A stretch of 43,813 nucleotides of DNA from SABI01 sp964453215 (GTDB taxonomy: Bacteria > Spirochaetota > Spirochaetia > Sphaerochaetales > Sphaerochaetaceae), in contig CAYVRR010000013.1 in NCBI GenBank assembly GCA_964453215.1, forward strand, positions 1 to 43,813. Direction: 5' to 3'. Of this stretch, positions 1 through 8,127 are shown in pieces. A model generated the notes under the pieces. The model saw only the letters and a list, made by a program, of their open reading frames with translations, ran no database searches and was not told where the DNA came from. Made by a program: the position numbers and the translations under genes. The first letter of the stretch is position 1. The number at the start of each line of letters is the position of its first letter.

Positions 1-144
1 TATTTTCACCATATGACTAATATATTACATTTGTATGCTATGTTTATGAGGAAAGTAGTATTTAAAGATAAGTTATTACATATCTATAAACACAAAGAGT
101 TTTCTAATGTCAGTAGTTTGAAAAATATGTATGATGCTTTATAA
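1..144 (+). CDS. C-terminal fragment of an unidentified protein (cut by window edge)
   Basis: The first frame of the window is open from base 1 to a TAA at 142-144, giving 47 codons with no upstream boundary. The peptide is rich in Leu, Lys, Met and Tyr and ends in 'NMYDAL'. An open stretch this long in such AT-rich DNA is suggestive of coding but not proof. It is followed directly by a weak hairpin with a T-run, as expected at the end of a plus-strand gene. I do not recognise the family, and too little is present to assign a function. If it is real, the gene converges on the diguanylate cyclase. Confidence 0.4.
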   Translation, partial: YFHHMTNILHLYAMFMRKVVFKDKLLHIYKHKEFSNVSSLKNMYDAL

Positions 145-168
145 AACATGCCGTAAACGATGTTTTTT
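143..168 (+). terminator. Weak intrinsic terminator after the left-edge gene
   Basis: AAAACAT (143-149) and ATGTTTT (160-166) form a 7-bp inverted repeat around a 10-nt loop, and the second arm runs into six T residues. The stem is A/T rich, so it would be a weak terminator. It would serve the partial plus-strand gene that ends at 144. Confidence 0.3.
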
Positions 169-257
169 CTCATTTTCGATGTGATAAGTTGATTATACCA
201 TCTCATATACCAAATGTAAAAAGATAAGATGAAGGGTGCAGACTGACACTTTTTGCC

Positions 258-1424
258 CTATTCTGGTGTACTAAAAGGGGGATGACTGAGACTTGAACCG
301 TGGTATGCTCGTTTGTCATCGTACATACGTGTGTCAAGTAATTTTATAAAGTCAGCTACATTCATAGTTTCAAGAGGCAAGATTGTTGCTATTCCAGTAC
401 TTACACTTAATGGGAAAGGGAGATCCCCTCCTATATTGAAGGAAATTAAGCATTCTTTGAAATGAGTAATATACGTATCTATATCTTTTGTAGAGTACAC
501 TTCTTTAAAAAGGATAAATTCATCCCCTCCATAGCGTCCAATAAACCAATCATCTTTAAAATTATGACTTAGCAGTTGAGCAAAATAGCGTAAGGTGCTA
601 TCTCCAAGATTATGACCATACATATCATTTACATGCTTGAAATTGTTGATATCCATCATAACTCCAACAATCTTCTTCTTTCTCTTTTTATTTAAAAGAA
701 GATGATGTAGATACTTCTCACTCACTCCCCGGTTATATAGGAGTGTTAAGTAGTCTTTATGTGCATGAGAACTTTGCATGTGTAGGTAGACTATCAACAT
801 CGTGAGTGCCAAACTTAACCCCACGACCTCTATTCCATATAAGTTAGCTTGTAAAAATGCAGCTATAAGAACGGGGATGGGGAAAAAGAGAAAGAGTGAA
901 AGATCTCTTTTTCTAAAATTATCTCGGTAATAGATTAAATAGATAAGTCCAAAGAACAAACAAATTAAATCACAAATAACGATGAGGAAAAAATAATTTC
1001 CCCTGTGGTAGATATTTTGTGCATCAATAGAATAGATGATTCCATTAAACAAACTTACTGTAGTGAGTAAAAAGCCAATGATAGCAGGGGTAAAAGCTAT
1101 TATTCCAATACGCTTTGGGATATAAACCCAACGCCTACGTAATTGATCAAGATATAATAAATAAAGGACACTAGGTATCGGATTAAGGATATAAAACATA
1201 TAGGTAACTAAGGTGATAACAAATCGAGAGCCATTAAATGTTGCTCCTGAAAAAACATCAACTAAGAGTTCAGCTACTATGATAAAAAGGGTTGAAAATA
1301 AGAGTGCGATAAACAAAGAATCCTGTGCTTGTCGCCTTCCACCCTGCCCGAGCACATGAAATAGCATCACTGATACGAGCACAATTCCTACAGTTGAGTT
1401 TTGTACATAATATATTAAAGGCAC
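258..1424 (-). CDS. Membrane-anchored diguanylate cyclase (GGDEF domain)
   Basis: The protein probably makes cyclic di-GMP from two GTP at the inner membrane. About 215 N-terminal residues form six or so hydrophobic segments, as in MASE/7TM-type sensor regions. A C-terminal GGDEF domain of about 160 residues follows, opening with the family motif 'DYLTLLYNR' and carrying an intact 'GRYGGDEF' active site. The position of the usual RxxD inhibitory site, five residues before GGDEF, reads KDDW, so product feedback inhibition is probably absent. The reading frame extends four codons further to a TTG, but the GTG at 1422-1424 sits five bases after GGAGG and is the better start; this gives 388 residues. 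There is no adjacent phosphodiesterase or receiver gene. The signal sensed is unknown. Family assignment is certain; the sensor role is inferred. Confidence 0.93.
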   Translation of the reverse strand: MPLIYYVQNSTVGIVLVSVMLFHVLGQGGRRQAQDSLFIALLFSTLFIIVAELLVDVFSGATFNGSRFVITLVTYMFYILNPIPSVLYLLYLDQLRRRWVYIPKRIGIIAFTPAIIGFLLTTVSLFNGIIYSIDAQNIYHRGNYFFLIVICDLICLFFGLIYLIYYRDNFRKRDLSLFLFFPIPVLIAAFLQANLYGIEVVGLSLALTMLIVYLHMQSSHAHKDYLTLLYNRGVSEKYLHHLLLNKKRKKKIVGVMMDINNFKHVNDMYGHNLGDSTLRYFAQLLSHNFKDDWFIGRYGGDEFILFKEVYSTKDIDTYITHFKECLISFNIGGDLPFPLSVSTGIATILPLETMNVADFIKLLDTRMYDDKRAYHGSSLSHPPFSTPE

Positions 1425-1716
1425 AAAAACCTCCAAAGTAGTCTATTTTATGTAAGTATAGACGCCATAACGCTATTTATATAGAGTATCCTATCTTATT
1501 TGATGAATAAAAGTCAAAAATATTGCCCCTATTTGGTAAATTTATCGACATAAGCTATCTATATCTCAATAAAAACATCATGTAAGAATATGTGAGAGAT
1601 AAAATAATGAAAGAGTAATTTTGTATCAATGGCTAATAGGTGGCTCACTTTCTAGCGAGCGCTCCTATAGAAATCAAGGGGGACGCTTTGGATATAATGT
1701 CTATATTTATAAACTC

Positions 1717-1908
1717 TCAAGACTCAGTTTCACTCCATTCATGCCCACAATTCTTACAGTAGACTTCAGAGTTCTCAGGAGATATACAACAACCACCTAG
1801 TTTGATTTTACCCTGTTGTTCTAATAGAAATGCCTTTTCTGTTGGATAACCATACAAGAATTTTACTGTATTTCCCGATCCACATGTAGGACATTTTATT
1901 TTTGGCAT
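1717..1908 (-). CDS. Small zinc-ribbon protein
   Basis: This is a 63-residue protein with two Cys pairs, CPTCG near the N-terminus (Cys6, Cys9) and CKNCG near the C-terminus, typical of a single zinc ribbon. Between them lies a conserved-looking 'GGCCISPENSEVYC' stretch. It has no signal peptide or membrane segment and should be cytoplasmic. The ATG has a GAGGA sequence eight bases upstream. It lies 17 bp downstream of the 196-residue gene on the same strand, so the two are probably co-transcribed. The function is unknown; small ribbons of this kind may bind RNA, DNA or protein, and nothing here separates these possibilities. Confidence 0.75.
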   Translation of the reverse strand: MPKIKCPTCGSGNTVKFLYGYPTEKAFLLEQQGKIKLGGCCISPENSEVYCKNCGHEWSETES

Positions 1909-1925
1909 AATAATATCCTCTACGC

Positions 1926-2516
1926 TTAATACTTGTTAGGGAGTTTCTCTCTACCTAATAACCACAAATATTTATCTATATCCTTTACCGAGTAATTTTC
2001 TAGATTATAAAACTCTCTGAACCTTTTAAGTATGTGATTGAACTTAGTATACTCTTTTAGCTCATTTGTTTTAAATGTACAAAAGTTATCCTGGGTTCGC
2101 AAAAGCCTTAATACTTTGTCAATATAACTATCATATAGGGGAAACACTAATGGTTTATGCCGACTGCAATACTTTGTAGCGAAAGAATAAAAATTTCTAG
2201 TTTTCCCATTCTCCATGGTTACTTTAGTTATGTCCTCTACCAATGTAATATCCTCAGCTTGCAGTCTTTCATCTATTTTCAGAGCAATAATATGTCTCGC
2301 AACTGTGTATGGTGAAAATATATTTGTACTATAAAAATCATTAAGAGTGCTTACTTTAATTAGAACTTCATCAATTTCTGTATTATTGGGGTAAATCTTT
2401 AGAAACAACTTATTGAGAGCATTTTCTTGAGCCTTGTAATTTTCGAGAGAATCCCATTTTTTCAAATATTTCTTTATTTCATGTGCATTAGGGCTCGAAA
2501 TTGTGGTATTTATCAT
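1926..2516 (-). CDS. Uncharacterised 196-residue protein
   Basis: I do not recognise this family with confidence. The protein is soluble and rich in Lys, Leu, Asn and Tyr, with no signal peptide and no membrane segment. Its most distinctive part is 'FYSFATKYCSRHKPLVFPLYDSYIDKVLR' in the middle (described here only as a block with FATKYC, then FPLYDSY), a pattern that looks like a conserved helical core. The frame opens with a TTG at 2525, but that codon is only about two bases from the GGGAGG ribosome site; the ATG at 2514-2516, 11 bases from it, is taken as the start. It precedes the small zinc-ribbon gene on the same strand and probably shares a transcript with it. Location near a tRNA gene and unusual content make it a candidate accessory gene. 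Confidence 0.6.
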   Translation of the reverse strand: MINTTISSPNAHEIKKYLKKWDSLENYKAQENALNKLFLKIYPNNTEIDEVLIKVSTLNDFYSTNIFSPYTVARHIIALKIDERLQAEDITLVEDITKVTMENGKTRNFYSFATKYCSRHKPLVFPLYDSYIDKVLRLLRTQDNFCTFKTNELKEYTKFNHILKRFREFYNLENYSVKDIDKYLWLLGREKLPNKY

Positions 2517-2622
2517 AAGAATCAAATCCTCCCTTATGTTGCTTACTATAGCACACGTTAAATACGCATACCAACTTTAGGATTAGATTTTAGAGGTTGG
2601 CGATTGTCTTTCGTTTATGGAC

Positions 2623-2973
2623 TCACTCTACTTCTATTAAGATTTTTTTAATTTTCTCTACAGGTTCATTATAACAAATCTTGCTATAACCATTAAACCA
2701 ATTAGCAGAGCATTCTAAAATAAAATCTTTATCAGTTATAGGAAACCCCGAACTTTCCCCTATAACAACATCTATCCCACATTTGGGACACGTGAGGGTT
2801 TTACCTTCAGGATTATCTACATCCCACCATTCGAGGTCTTTCTCTGTATTAGCATCGAATTGATATCCACAATAAAAGCACGTACAAACTTCACTACTTA
2901 AAATATCTTTTTCATTATAGAGAGTCGCTTTGTGTGCTTTATCAATGTACTCAGCTGAAAACTTTCTACTCAT
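2623..2973 (-). CDS. Uncharacterised cytoplasmic protein with a zinc ribbon
   Basis: This is a 116-residue soluble protein. Its central part carries CFYCGY and, about 30 residues on, CPKCGID, the four-cysteine pattern of a zinc ribbon. Between them is 'LEWWDVDNPEGKTLTCPKC' and after them 'GESSGFPITD', segments I associate with a widespread family of unknown function in bacteria. The frame can be opened at an upstream GTG (2988), but an AAAGGAG site lies five bases before the ATG at 2971-2973, so translation should begin there. It lies upstream of the 196-residue gene on the same strand with a gap of about 106 bp, so it may have its own promoter. No role can be assigned. Confidence 0.72.
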   Translation of the reverse strand: MSRKFSAEYIDKAHKATLYNEKDILSSEVCTCFYCGYQFDANTEKDLEWWDVDNPEGKTLTCPKCGIDVVIGESSGFPITDKDFILECSANWFNGYSKICYNEPVEKIKKILIEVE

Positions 2974-3220
2974 ATAGACTCCTTTCACTTAGGTTATATT
3001 TTCAAGCCTTTATATTTTTGTATCATATATAGTATATAGGTACTATACTTATAAATCTAGGATATATATTACATAGGGTCAAAAGAGAATTTGATTGATT
3101 AGGTTTTTTATAAACCAATACGTAGTAAAGCTCATATTGATATGACGAGTGGTGACTTTTTAACACATAGTAAAAAGCACATATGTAGTGATAAAAACAC
3201 TGACTTTATAAGGAAATTAG

Positions 3221-3676
3221 ATGAATAAGAAAATTGTATATGTTGATATGGATAACGTGCTTGTCGATTTTACTTCTGCTTTCAAGAAAGTAGAACAAGC
3301 ATTACTGACCTCTTATATAGATAATAAGGACGAGATCCCCCATATTTTCTCTAAAATGGAACCATTAAAAGATGCTATAACCGCATTTAACTTTCTTGCT
3401 GATAATTTTGACACCTACATTCTTAGCACTGCCCCTTGGAACAATCCATCTGCTTGGTCTGAGAAGTTGTTATGGGTTAAGAAGTATTTAGGAGAAAAAT
3501 CTCATAAACGATTAATTCTTACACACCATAAGAATCTTAATAAAGGAGATTTCCTTATTGACGATAGAACTAAAAATGGTGCAGGAGAATTTAAGGGTGA
3601 GCTTATCCTATTTGGATCAGAAACATTCCCCAATTGGAATAGTGTTATTACTTATATGGAGCAATATGTTTTGTAA
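3221..3676 (+). CDS. 5'(3')-deoxyribonucleotidase (HAD superfamily)
   Basis: The protein belongs to the small NT5C-type deoxyribonucleotidases, which remove phosphate from deoxynucleoside monophosphates in the cytoplasm and so trim dNTP pools. HAD motif I is visible as 'VDMDNVLVDF', with the nucleophile Asp9 and acid/base Asp11. Motif II is probably the Ser/Thr in 'YILSTAPW', and motif IV is 'FLIDDRTKNG' with paired acidic residues. The length of 151 residues is slightly short of the usual 175-200. The start ATG follows an AAGGAA site. It is the only plus-strand gene between the edge and the tRNA-Leu and converges on that tRNA. Related proteins are common in phage and mobile DNA, but nothing else here indicates a prophage. 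Confidence 0.83.
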   Translation: MNKKIVYVDMDNVLVDFTSAFKKVEQALLTSYIDNKDEIPHIFSKMEPLKDAITAFNFLADNFDTYILSTAPWNNPSAWSEKLLWVKKYLGEKSHKRLILTHHKNLNKGDFLIDDRTKNGAGEFKGELILFGSETFPNWNSVITYMEQYVL

Positions 3677-3707
3677 AGTTATTTCTTGTAGAGATTACCA
3701 TACATAT

Positions 3708-3791
3708 TACCGGCGCCCGGACTCGAACCGGGACAAGCTTGCGCTCAATAGATTTTGAGTCTATCGTGTCTACCAATTTCACCACGCCGGC
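3708..3791 (-). tRNA. tRNA-Leu (anticodon CAA)
   Basis: The minus strand folds as a class II tRNA of 84 nt. The seven-base acceptor stem begins GCCGGCG and closes with a G-U pair at 1-72. The anticodon stem ATAGA/TCTAT frames the loop CTCAAAA, so the anticodon is CAA (reads UUG). A T-arm with the GTTCGAGTC core is clear, and there is a long variable arm. The terminal CCA is not encoded. No duplicated copy of the tRNA 3' end is visible in the neighbouring 3.7 kb, so there is no direct evidence of island integration here. Confidence 0.95.
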
Positions 3792-3872
3792 AAAGTGTGA
3801 TAAAAAATCTAGTAATTACCATACTATATGAAAAAGAAAAACACAATATAAAGAGGGGATTAAGAAATTTTT

Positions 3873-5309
3873 TTACAGTTTTTCCAATTTCTCTAGATGC
3901 TCATTATATGTATAAGAGAGGTGAATAGTCCCCTCTTTATCATGAAAATAGTACAGGTAATCATGTTCAGCAGGATGTAGGGCAGCCCTAATTGCATCAA
4001 TTCCAACAGAACCAATTCCAGTAGGAGGTAGACCAACTCTTCTTCGAGTATCAAATTCAAGGGAGGCGGCAAAATCTTTTTTTCCCAATTCCCTATCCCA
4101 TGCATGAAGTGCATACCGAGTAGTAGCATCAATCCCTAATGGCTCACCTAACTTTAACCTATTAAATATCACCCCAGCTATGAGAGGCATCTGATGTGCT
4201 TGCTGCGTCTCCCTTTGGACCATTGAGGCGATGATAATAATTTCATTAAGACTATAATCTAACTCATCACTCTTTTCCAATTCAGCCTTAAGCACTTCAT
4301 ACAATCTCTCTATCACCTCATAAGCAAGGGTTGAAGCAACATCTTGATCTTTATCTACAACGTAATCATCACTAAAGATCCACCCTTCAGTAAATGATAA
4401 ATTTCGCCTCACTCGCTCTTTTTCAAGAGCTTCAAGAAATTCACCACTTTCAATCAATTGTAAGCGACTCAGTTGATCATCAATCTCTGTAACAACAGAA
4501 CCTTTGTAGATTTTGACAGTTACTGTTGGGGAAATAGATTTTTGGGTAAGGATTTTATTAACTTCTTCATAGCTACTTTCACGCATCAAATTATAGACAC
4601 CAGATAAAAGTTTCTTCTCATTACCCCTTTGTTTGATAAACTCAATAAACTCACCCTTATTATTAATAATATCATGCTCTTTTAACAGGGATGCAATTTG
4701 AGACGTGCTCATCCCCTCTTCTATATTAAGAGTCACAAAAGAGCTCTCTTTATTGCTACCCATTTGATCTCTTGTCTTTAATAAAGAAATTCCAATAATA
4801 CTCATCGTGAAAGTAAGCAGAGCTATTGAAACAACTATAATAATGCTCTTTTTGTGAAGGAATCTTTTTCTCTTTTTGCTTGGACTCTTTTTCTTGGCAA
4901 CTATATGACTCTTTCTTACATTTTTTGTTGGTGTCTGTTTTTTTACACCCTTTTTCTTTGTAGGGGAAATGGGTTGCTTAACTTTCTCACTTTTCTTTGT
5001 TTGTTGCTCTTTTGTAGTGGGTGCTTTGCTTTTAGGAGTCGCCTTTTTACCTGGTGATGCCTTTTTACCTGGTGATGCCTTTTTACCTGGTGATGCCTTT
5101 TTGGTGGGTGTTGCACCCTTAGGTGTTGGTGATGCATCTCTCTTGATGTGTACTTGGCGACTTGTTTTCTCTTGCTCTTGTTTTTCTTTCTCCCTTTTCT
5201 TTTGAACAATCAGTTGAGCTTGTTCTCGGGTGGGAATATCTTTATTAATTGTTTTTTTCTTAAAATCAGAGGGAGCTTTTTCTTTTTCCTTTTGCCCTGC
5301 ATCAGCCAT
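3873..5309 (-). CDS. mltG: Endolytic murein transglycosylase MltG (YceG family)
   Basis: MltG cuts nascent peptidoglycan strands at the outer face of the inner membrane and sets glycan chain length. This 478-residue protein has three parts: a very basic cytoplasmic tail (about 1-150), one membrane segment (about 154-177) and a periplasmic YceG domain (about 195-478). The catalytic Glu is E377 in 'ASMVQRET', and the family signatures 'EGWIFSDDY', 'VGLPPTGIGS' and 'HPAEHDYLYYF' follow in order. The tail is unusually long, rich in Lys/Pro/Thr/Ser, and contains a six-residue repeat (KKASPG) encoded by an 18-bp tandem repeat. The ATG follows CAAGG by seven bases and lies inside the end of the upstream coiled-coil gene (8-nt overlap), so the two are translationally coupled. 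Family certain; a regulatory or scaffolding role for the tail is inferred. Confidence 0.94.
   Translation of the reverse strand: MADAGQKEKEKAPSDFKKKTINKDIPTREQAQLIVQKKREKEKQEQEKTSRQVHIKRDASPTPKGATPTKKASPGKKASPGKKASPGKKATPKSKAPTTKEQQTKKSEKVKQPISPTKKKGVKKQTPTKNVRKSHIVAKKKSPSKKRKRFLHKKSIIIVVSIALLTFTMSIIGISLLKTRDQMGSNKESSFVTLNIEEGMSTSQIASLLKEHDIINNKGEFIEFIKQRGNEKKLLSGVYNLMRESSYEEVNKILTQKSISPTVTVKIYKGSVVTEIDDQLSRLQLIESGEFLEALEKERVRRNLSFTEGWIFSDDYVVDKDQDVASTLAYEVIERLYEVLKAELEKSDELDYSLNEIIIIASMVQRETQQAHQMPLIAGVIFNRLKLGEPLGIDATTRYALHAWDRELGKKDFAASLEFDTRRRVGLPPTGIGSVGIDAIRAALHPAEHDYLYYFHDKEGTIHLSYTYNEHLEKLEKL
5041..5112. repeat. 18-bp in-frame tandem repeat in the mltG tail
   Basis: Three exact copies of GCCTTTTTACCTGGTGAT lie head to tail at 5041-5094, followed by a diverged fourth unit to about 5112. 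Being 18 bp long, each unit adds six residues (KKASPG) without shifting the frame. Such a repeat can expand or contract by slippage, changing tail length while keeping the enzyme in frame. Confidence 0.9.
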
Positions 5310-6450
5310 GAGTAAGCCTTGGTGGCAATATTTTTACAAGTTGTTGTTGTAATGCCCCTATTTGTTCTTTTTTAGTTGCCATGGTCTTATGTATCTCTTT
5401 TATCTGCTGATTAAGCTGCCCTATTTGCACCTCGATGTGGAGTATGTGTTCTTCATCTTGTCTTAACAGGAGTACGAGTTCTTCTATCTTTTTTTCAATG
5501 TTGAGTTTTTTTGTAGTTGTAAGAAGTTCTGTTTTTAGGTTTTGGTATTCAATTATTTGATCGAAACATTCAACCATTTCTTGAGGGTAATCACTCTCTT
5601 TTTGAGTGCTCATCATCGTGGTAACGCTTTTCCCATACATAACAGCTGATAACTTTCGTTGTTTATCTACATCTTTTTGAGCATTCTCTAACTCGCCAAT
5701 TTTCCTTGCTAAAGATGTACCAGCCCCCTCTTCTTCAAGTTTGTTCTTACTGAGGTTCATTTGCTCTATTACAGTATGGAGCTCGATATCTTTTTTTTCA
5801 ATTACTTGGCTTGCTTTGTCATACTCAGCTTCTATGTTCATAGCATTTTGACTCACCAACAAAGGGATAAGGGAGGCACAAGCAATGGTGCGACCAAATT
5901 CAACAAATAGTGAAGTGTTGTGTTTTTGTAATCTGGTTAGTTTCATTTTTTGCATTTTCTCATGGACAATAAAAGGTGCTTTTATAACAGAATGGGCCGA
6001 ATGCACCTTCTCTTTAGTATCTCTTAATGATTGAGTTACTTGTGTATAATTGTGGTGAATGGTGCTAAGTTCAGGTATTTCTTTTAAAATGATATCACTC
6101 AATACGTGAGAGTTGTACTCCTCCCATATAATAGCTCCAATTTTACTGTATAGAATATCCATTTGGCTAAGAAGAGCTTTCTTCTCTTTTTCGATCTCTT
6201 TAACACGGTTTTTCCCATCGAGTATTGAGTTATGAAGATCTTTTAATGTCTTAATTCGAGTTTGTAACGCATCACTTTGACTCACAAGGTTGGTGAAATT
6301 GTCATATAAAGTAGTAGATTCTAGATTGGCAGCGTCGATGTGATGATTAATAGCCCATTCCCCTAAAGAGGCATACAAATCTTGCAGTGCAGAAGAAACA
6401 TGATTAATCTCTCGCGCTACTTCTTCAATTTGATTAATCTGGCGACTCAT
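5302..6450 (-). CDS. Coiled-coil protein of unknown function, coupled to mltG
   Basis: This 382-residue protein is dominated by heptad-like runs of Leu, Ile, Lys, Glu and Gln, with long predicted coiled coils around residues 60-150, 205-270 and 300-375. No signal peptide is seen. One moderately hydrophobic stretch ('TIACASLIPLLVS', near residue 190) splits the coils, but it is short for a membrane span. The ATG has AAGGAG five bases upstream. Its end overlaps the mltG start by 8 nt, so the pair should be made together, and a role near cell-wall synthesis or division is a reasonable guess by context only. I do not recognise it as EzrA, SepF, GpsB or another named cell-wall coiled-coil protein. 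Confidence 0.75.
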   Translation of the reverse strand: MSRQINQIEEVAREINHVSSALQDLYASLGEWAINHHIDAANLESTTLYDNFTNLVSQSDALQTRIKTLKDLHNSILDGKNRVKEIEKEKKALLSQMDILYSKIGAIIWEEYNSHVLSDIILKEIPELSTIHHNYTQVTQSLRDTKEKVHSAHSVIKAPFIVHEKMQKMKLTRLQKHNTSLFVEFGRTIACASLIPLLVSQNAMNIEAEYDKASQVIEKKDIELHTVIEQMNLSKNKLEEEGAGTSLARKIGELENAQKDVDKQRKLSAVMYGKSVTTMMSTQKESDYPQEMVECFDQIIEYQNLKTELLTTTKKLNIEKKIEELVLLLRQDEEHILHIEVQIGQLNQQIKEIHKTMATKKEQIGALQQQLVKILPPRLTHG

Positions 6451-6502
6451 GCATTCTCCTTATATCTACTTTATTAAGCTAATATACCATATGAGAGGTT
6501 TC

Positions 6503-6531
6503 TTGACAAAGGGAGCGTGGATGTATATCCT
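6503..6531 (+). promoter_or_regulatory. Sigma-70-type promoter for the DEAD-box-like gene
   Basis: TTGACA (6503-6508) and TATCCT (6526-6531) are separated by 17 bp. The transcript would start about 50 nt before the ATG at 6589, which carries GGAGG four bases upstream. The site lies in the 138-bp gap between two divergent genes. Confidence 0.5.
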
Positions 6532-6588
6532 TAATTAAAGAAGTATAAAAAAAGAGCATCGCATGAATCAATTCTCCTTGGAGGTGGA

Positions 6589-8124
6589 ATGAACACAGCA
6601 TCTATTCCTACTCCACTTAAAAAAGCACTAGAAAAGATGGCAATCCCTTCGTCACAGTACAAGGTATGCATTGAAAGTGGTGAATATGCACTTGAAGCAT
6701 CTTTATATCGTGCTGCCTCTATTGCTAAGGAACAAAAAAAAGGGTCAATATCCTCACCTTCCCTCATGTATGTAGTAGATCAAGAAATTCTAGAATTAAT
6801 TAAGAGCACTAAAGAATATTCAACTCTTTTTTCTGGAATATATTTGAGTGAAGAAAGTACACCTAAAGAGAACCTTAGCGCCTTACATAAACAATCTAGA
6901 GTACTCATTACAACTCCAATAAGGGCAATAGACCATCTTCGTCGAGGAAATATTGACCTATTGCATACTAATGAAGTCCTTGTACTCCACTCATTCATTC
7001 TTGGTGAAGAAGAATCAATTGAAGAACTCAATGTGCGAAAACAGCTCTTTTTTGATGATTGCAGATTCATTTTCACAAAGATAGGGAAAGCAACAAATAT
7101 TGAATATTTTTGCCATTCCCTTGAAGACTTACAACGAGATAGCAAAGATCTATTAGAAGAGATCTCTATCATCCCTCTCTCTTCCTGGTATAGAAGCAGG
7201 TACCCAATCACTAATATAATTAGTTCTTCTTTAAGTGCAAAAGTTATTGAGGATATTCTTTATACACTTAGTGGAGACTTCTTTTATATAGTTCTCGGCC
7301 AATCTGTACCAAAAAATGCTTTAAATACACGCCTCTTTAAAGCAAAACTATCATTACCATATAAGATAATTATGAGTGATGATATCAAACAACTACAAGA
7401 AGATGTTGGTGATACAGCAATTACAGTCGTCCCTGTTGGAGTCACTGTAATTGAATTAACTGCTTTAGTAAAACAATTATTCACATGGGAAAGAGAGACC
7501 CATCGTATTGTTACAATTGTCAAAGCAAGTGAGGCTAAAAAAATTACCACATCTAAGGAGACATTATTCATGGACCAAGAGACTAAACTCTCACCTACAC
7601 AAGAAGACGTAACAGCTGGAAAACTTCAATTACTCGCAGCCAAAGTGAAAGTAGATTCACAACCAGAAGAACTTGAAGCCTTAAAAAAAGCCTTTAGAAA
7701 AAATGTTCCATTCACTCAAAGAGCAAATGTAAGTGCATTTTTATTAAGAGAATATTTACAACTAAATACATCAAAGAAAAGTAGTGCACCCTCAAGTGAT
7801 AAAAAAAGAGCACCTACTAGTAAAAAACCTGCCCCAGCCCCCAAAGCTGCTAAAGGTCCCGCAAAAGTGAGAGAAATTCCTGAAGGAGCTCGAACTATCT
7901 ATATTAACATTGGAAAAATGAGGCGCCTTTATGCAAAAGAGTTATCTCAAGTTCTCGTTGATAAACTTGCAATAACCAAAGAGTCTATCTATTCAATTAG
8001 AGTTCATGATAAGTACTCTTTTGTAACTCTTGATGCAGATGTTGCAGAAAAAGCAATTGAAGTTCTCAATGGAGTTGAGATCAGGGGTCGTGTTGCTGCT
8101 GTAAGCTATTCTAACAAGGAATAG
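6589..8124 (+). CDS. Degenerate DEAD-box helicase-like protein with DbpA RNA-binding domain
   Basis: The C-terminus (about residues 435-508) matches the DbpA/CsdA-type RNA-binding fold: 'IYINIGKMRRLYAKEL' followed by 'YSFVTLDADVAEKAIEVLNG' and 'IRGRVAAVSY'. The N-terminal 340 residues keep the outline of a two-lobed DEAD-box helicase: 'LITTPIRAIDHLRRGNIDL' (about 106-124) is a clear motif Ib with its usual sequel. However, motif I (GxGKT) is absent, the DEAD position reads LHSF (about 133-136), and motif VI is reduced to 'HRIVTIV'. ATP hydrolysis is therefore unlikely. A Lys/Ala/Pro-rich linker (about 393-432) joins the parts. It probably binds RNA, perhaps rRNA, as a non-catalytic protein. 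Three bases separate it from the next gene, with which it forms an operon. The RNA-binding call is firm; the pseudo-helicase reading is my inference from motifs. Confidence 0.8.
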   Translation: MNTASIPTPLKKALEKMAIPSSQYKVCIESGEYALEASLYRAASIAKEQKKGSISSPSLMYVVDQEILELIKSTKEYSTLFSGIYLSEESTPKENLSALHKQSRVLITTPIRAIDHLRRGNIDLLHTNEVLVLHSFILGEEESIEELNVRKQLFFDDCRFIFTKIGKATNIEYFCHSLEDLQRDSKDLLEEISIIPLSSWYRSRYPITNIISSSLSAKVIEDILYTLSGDFFYIVLGQSVPKNALNTRLFKAKLSLPYKIIMSDDIKQLQEDVGDTAITVVPVGVTVIELTALVKQLFTWERETHRIVTIVKASEAKKITTSKETLFMDQETKLSPTQEDVTAGKLQLLAAKVKVDSQPEELEALKKAFRKNVPFTQRANVSAFLLREYLQLNTSKKSSAPSSDKKRAPTSKKPAPAPKAAKGPAKVREIPEGARTIYINIGKMRRLYAKELSQVLVDKLAITKESIYSIRVHDKYSFVTLDADVAEKAIEVLNGVEIRGRVAAVSYSNKE

Positions 8125-8127
8125 CTT

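Noticed and set aside
1..3707. Genomic island inserted at tRNA-Leu with flanking att repeats
   Set aside because: No second copy of the tRNA 3' end and no integrase or phage gene is visible within the window; kept only as a mild suspicion in the findings.
5041..5112. Possible CRISPR-like array from regularly repeated sequence
   Set aside because: The units are directly adjacent with no spacers, lie in frame inside mltG and encode a six-residue repeat.
4943..5209. Open frames on both strands over the repeat region of mltG (88 and 78 codons)
   Set aside because: They are shadows of the Lys/Pro/Thr-rich repetitive coding sequence; their peptides are simple repeats, and mltG accounts for the region.
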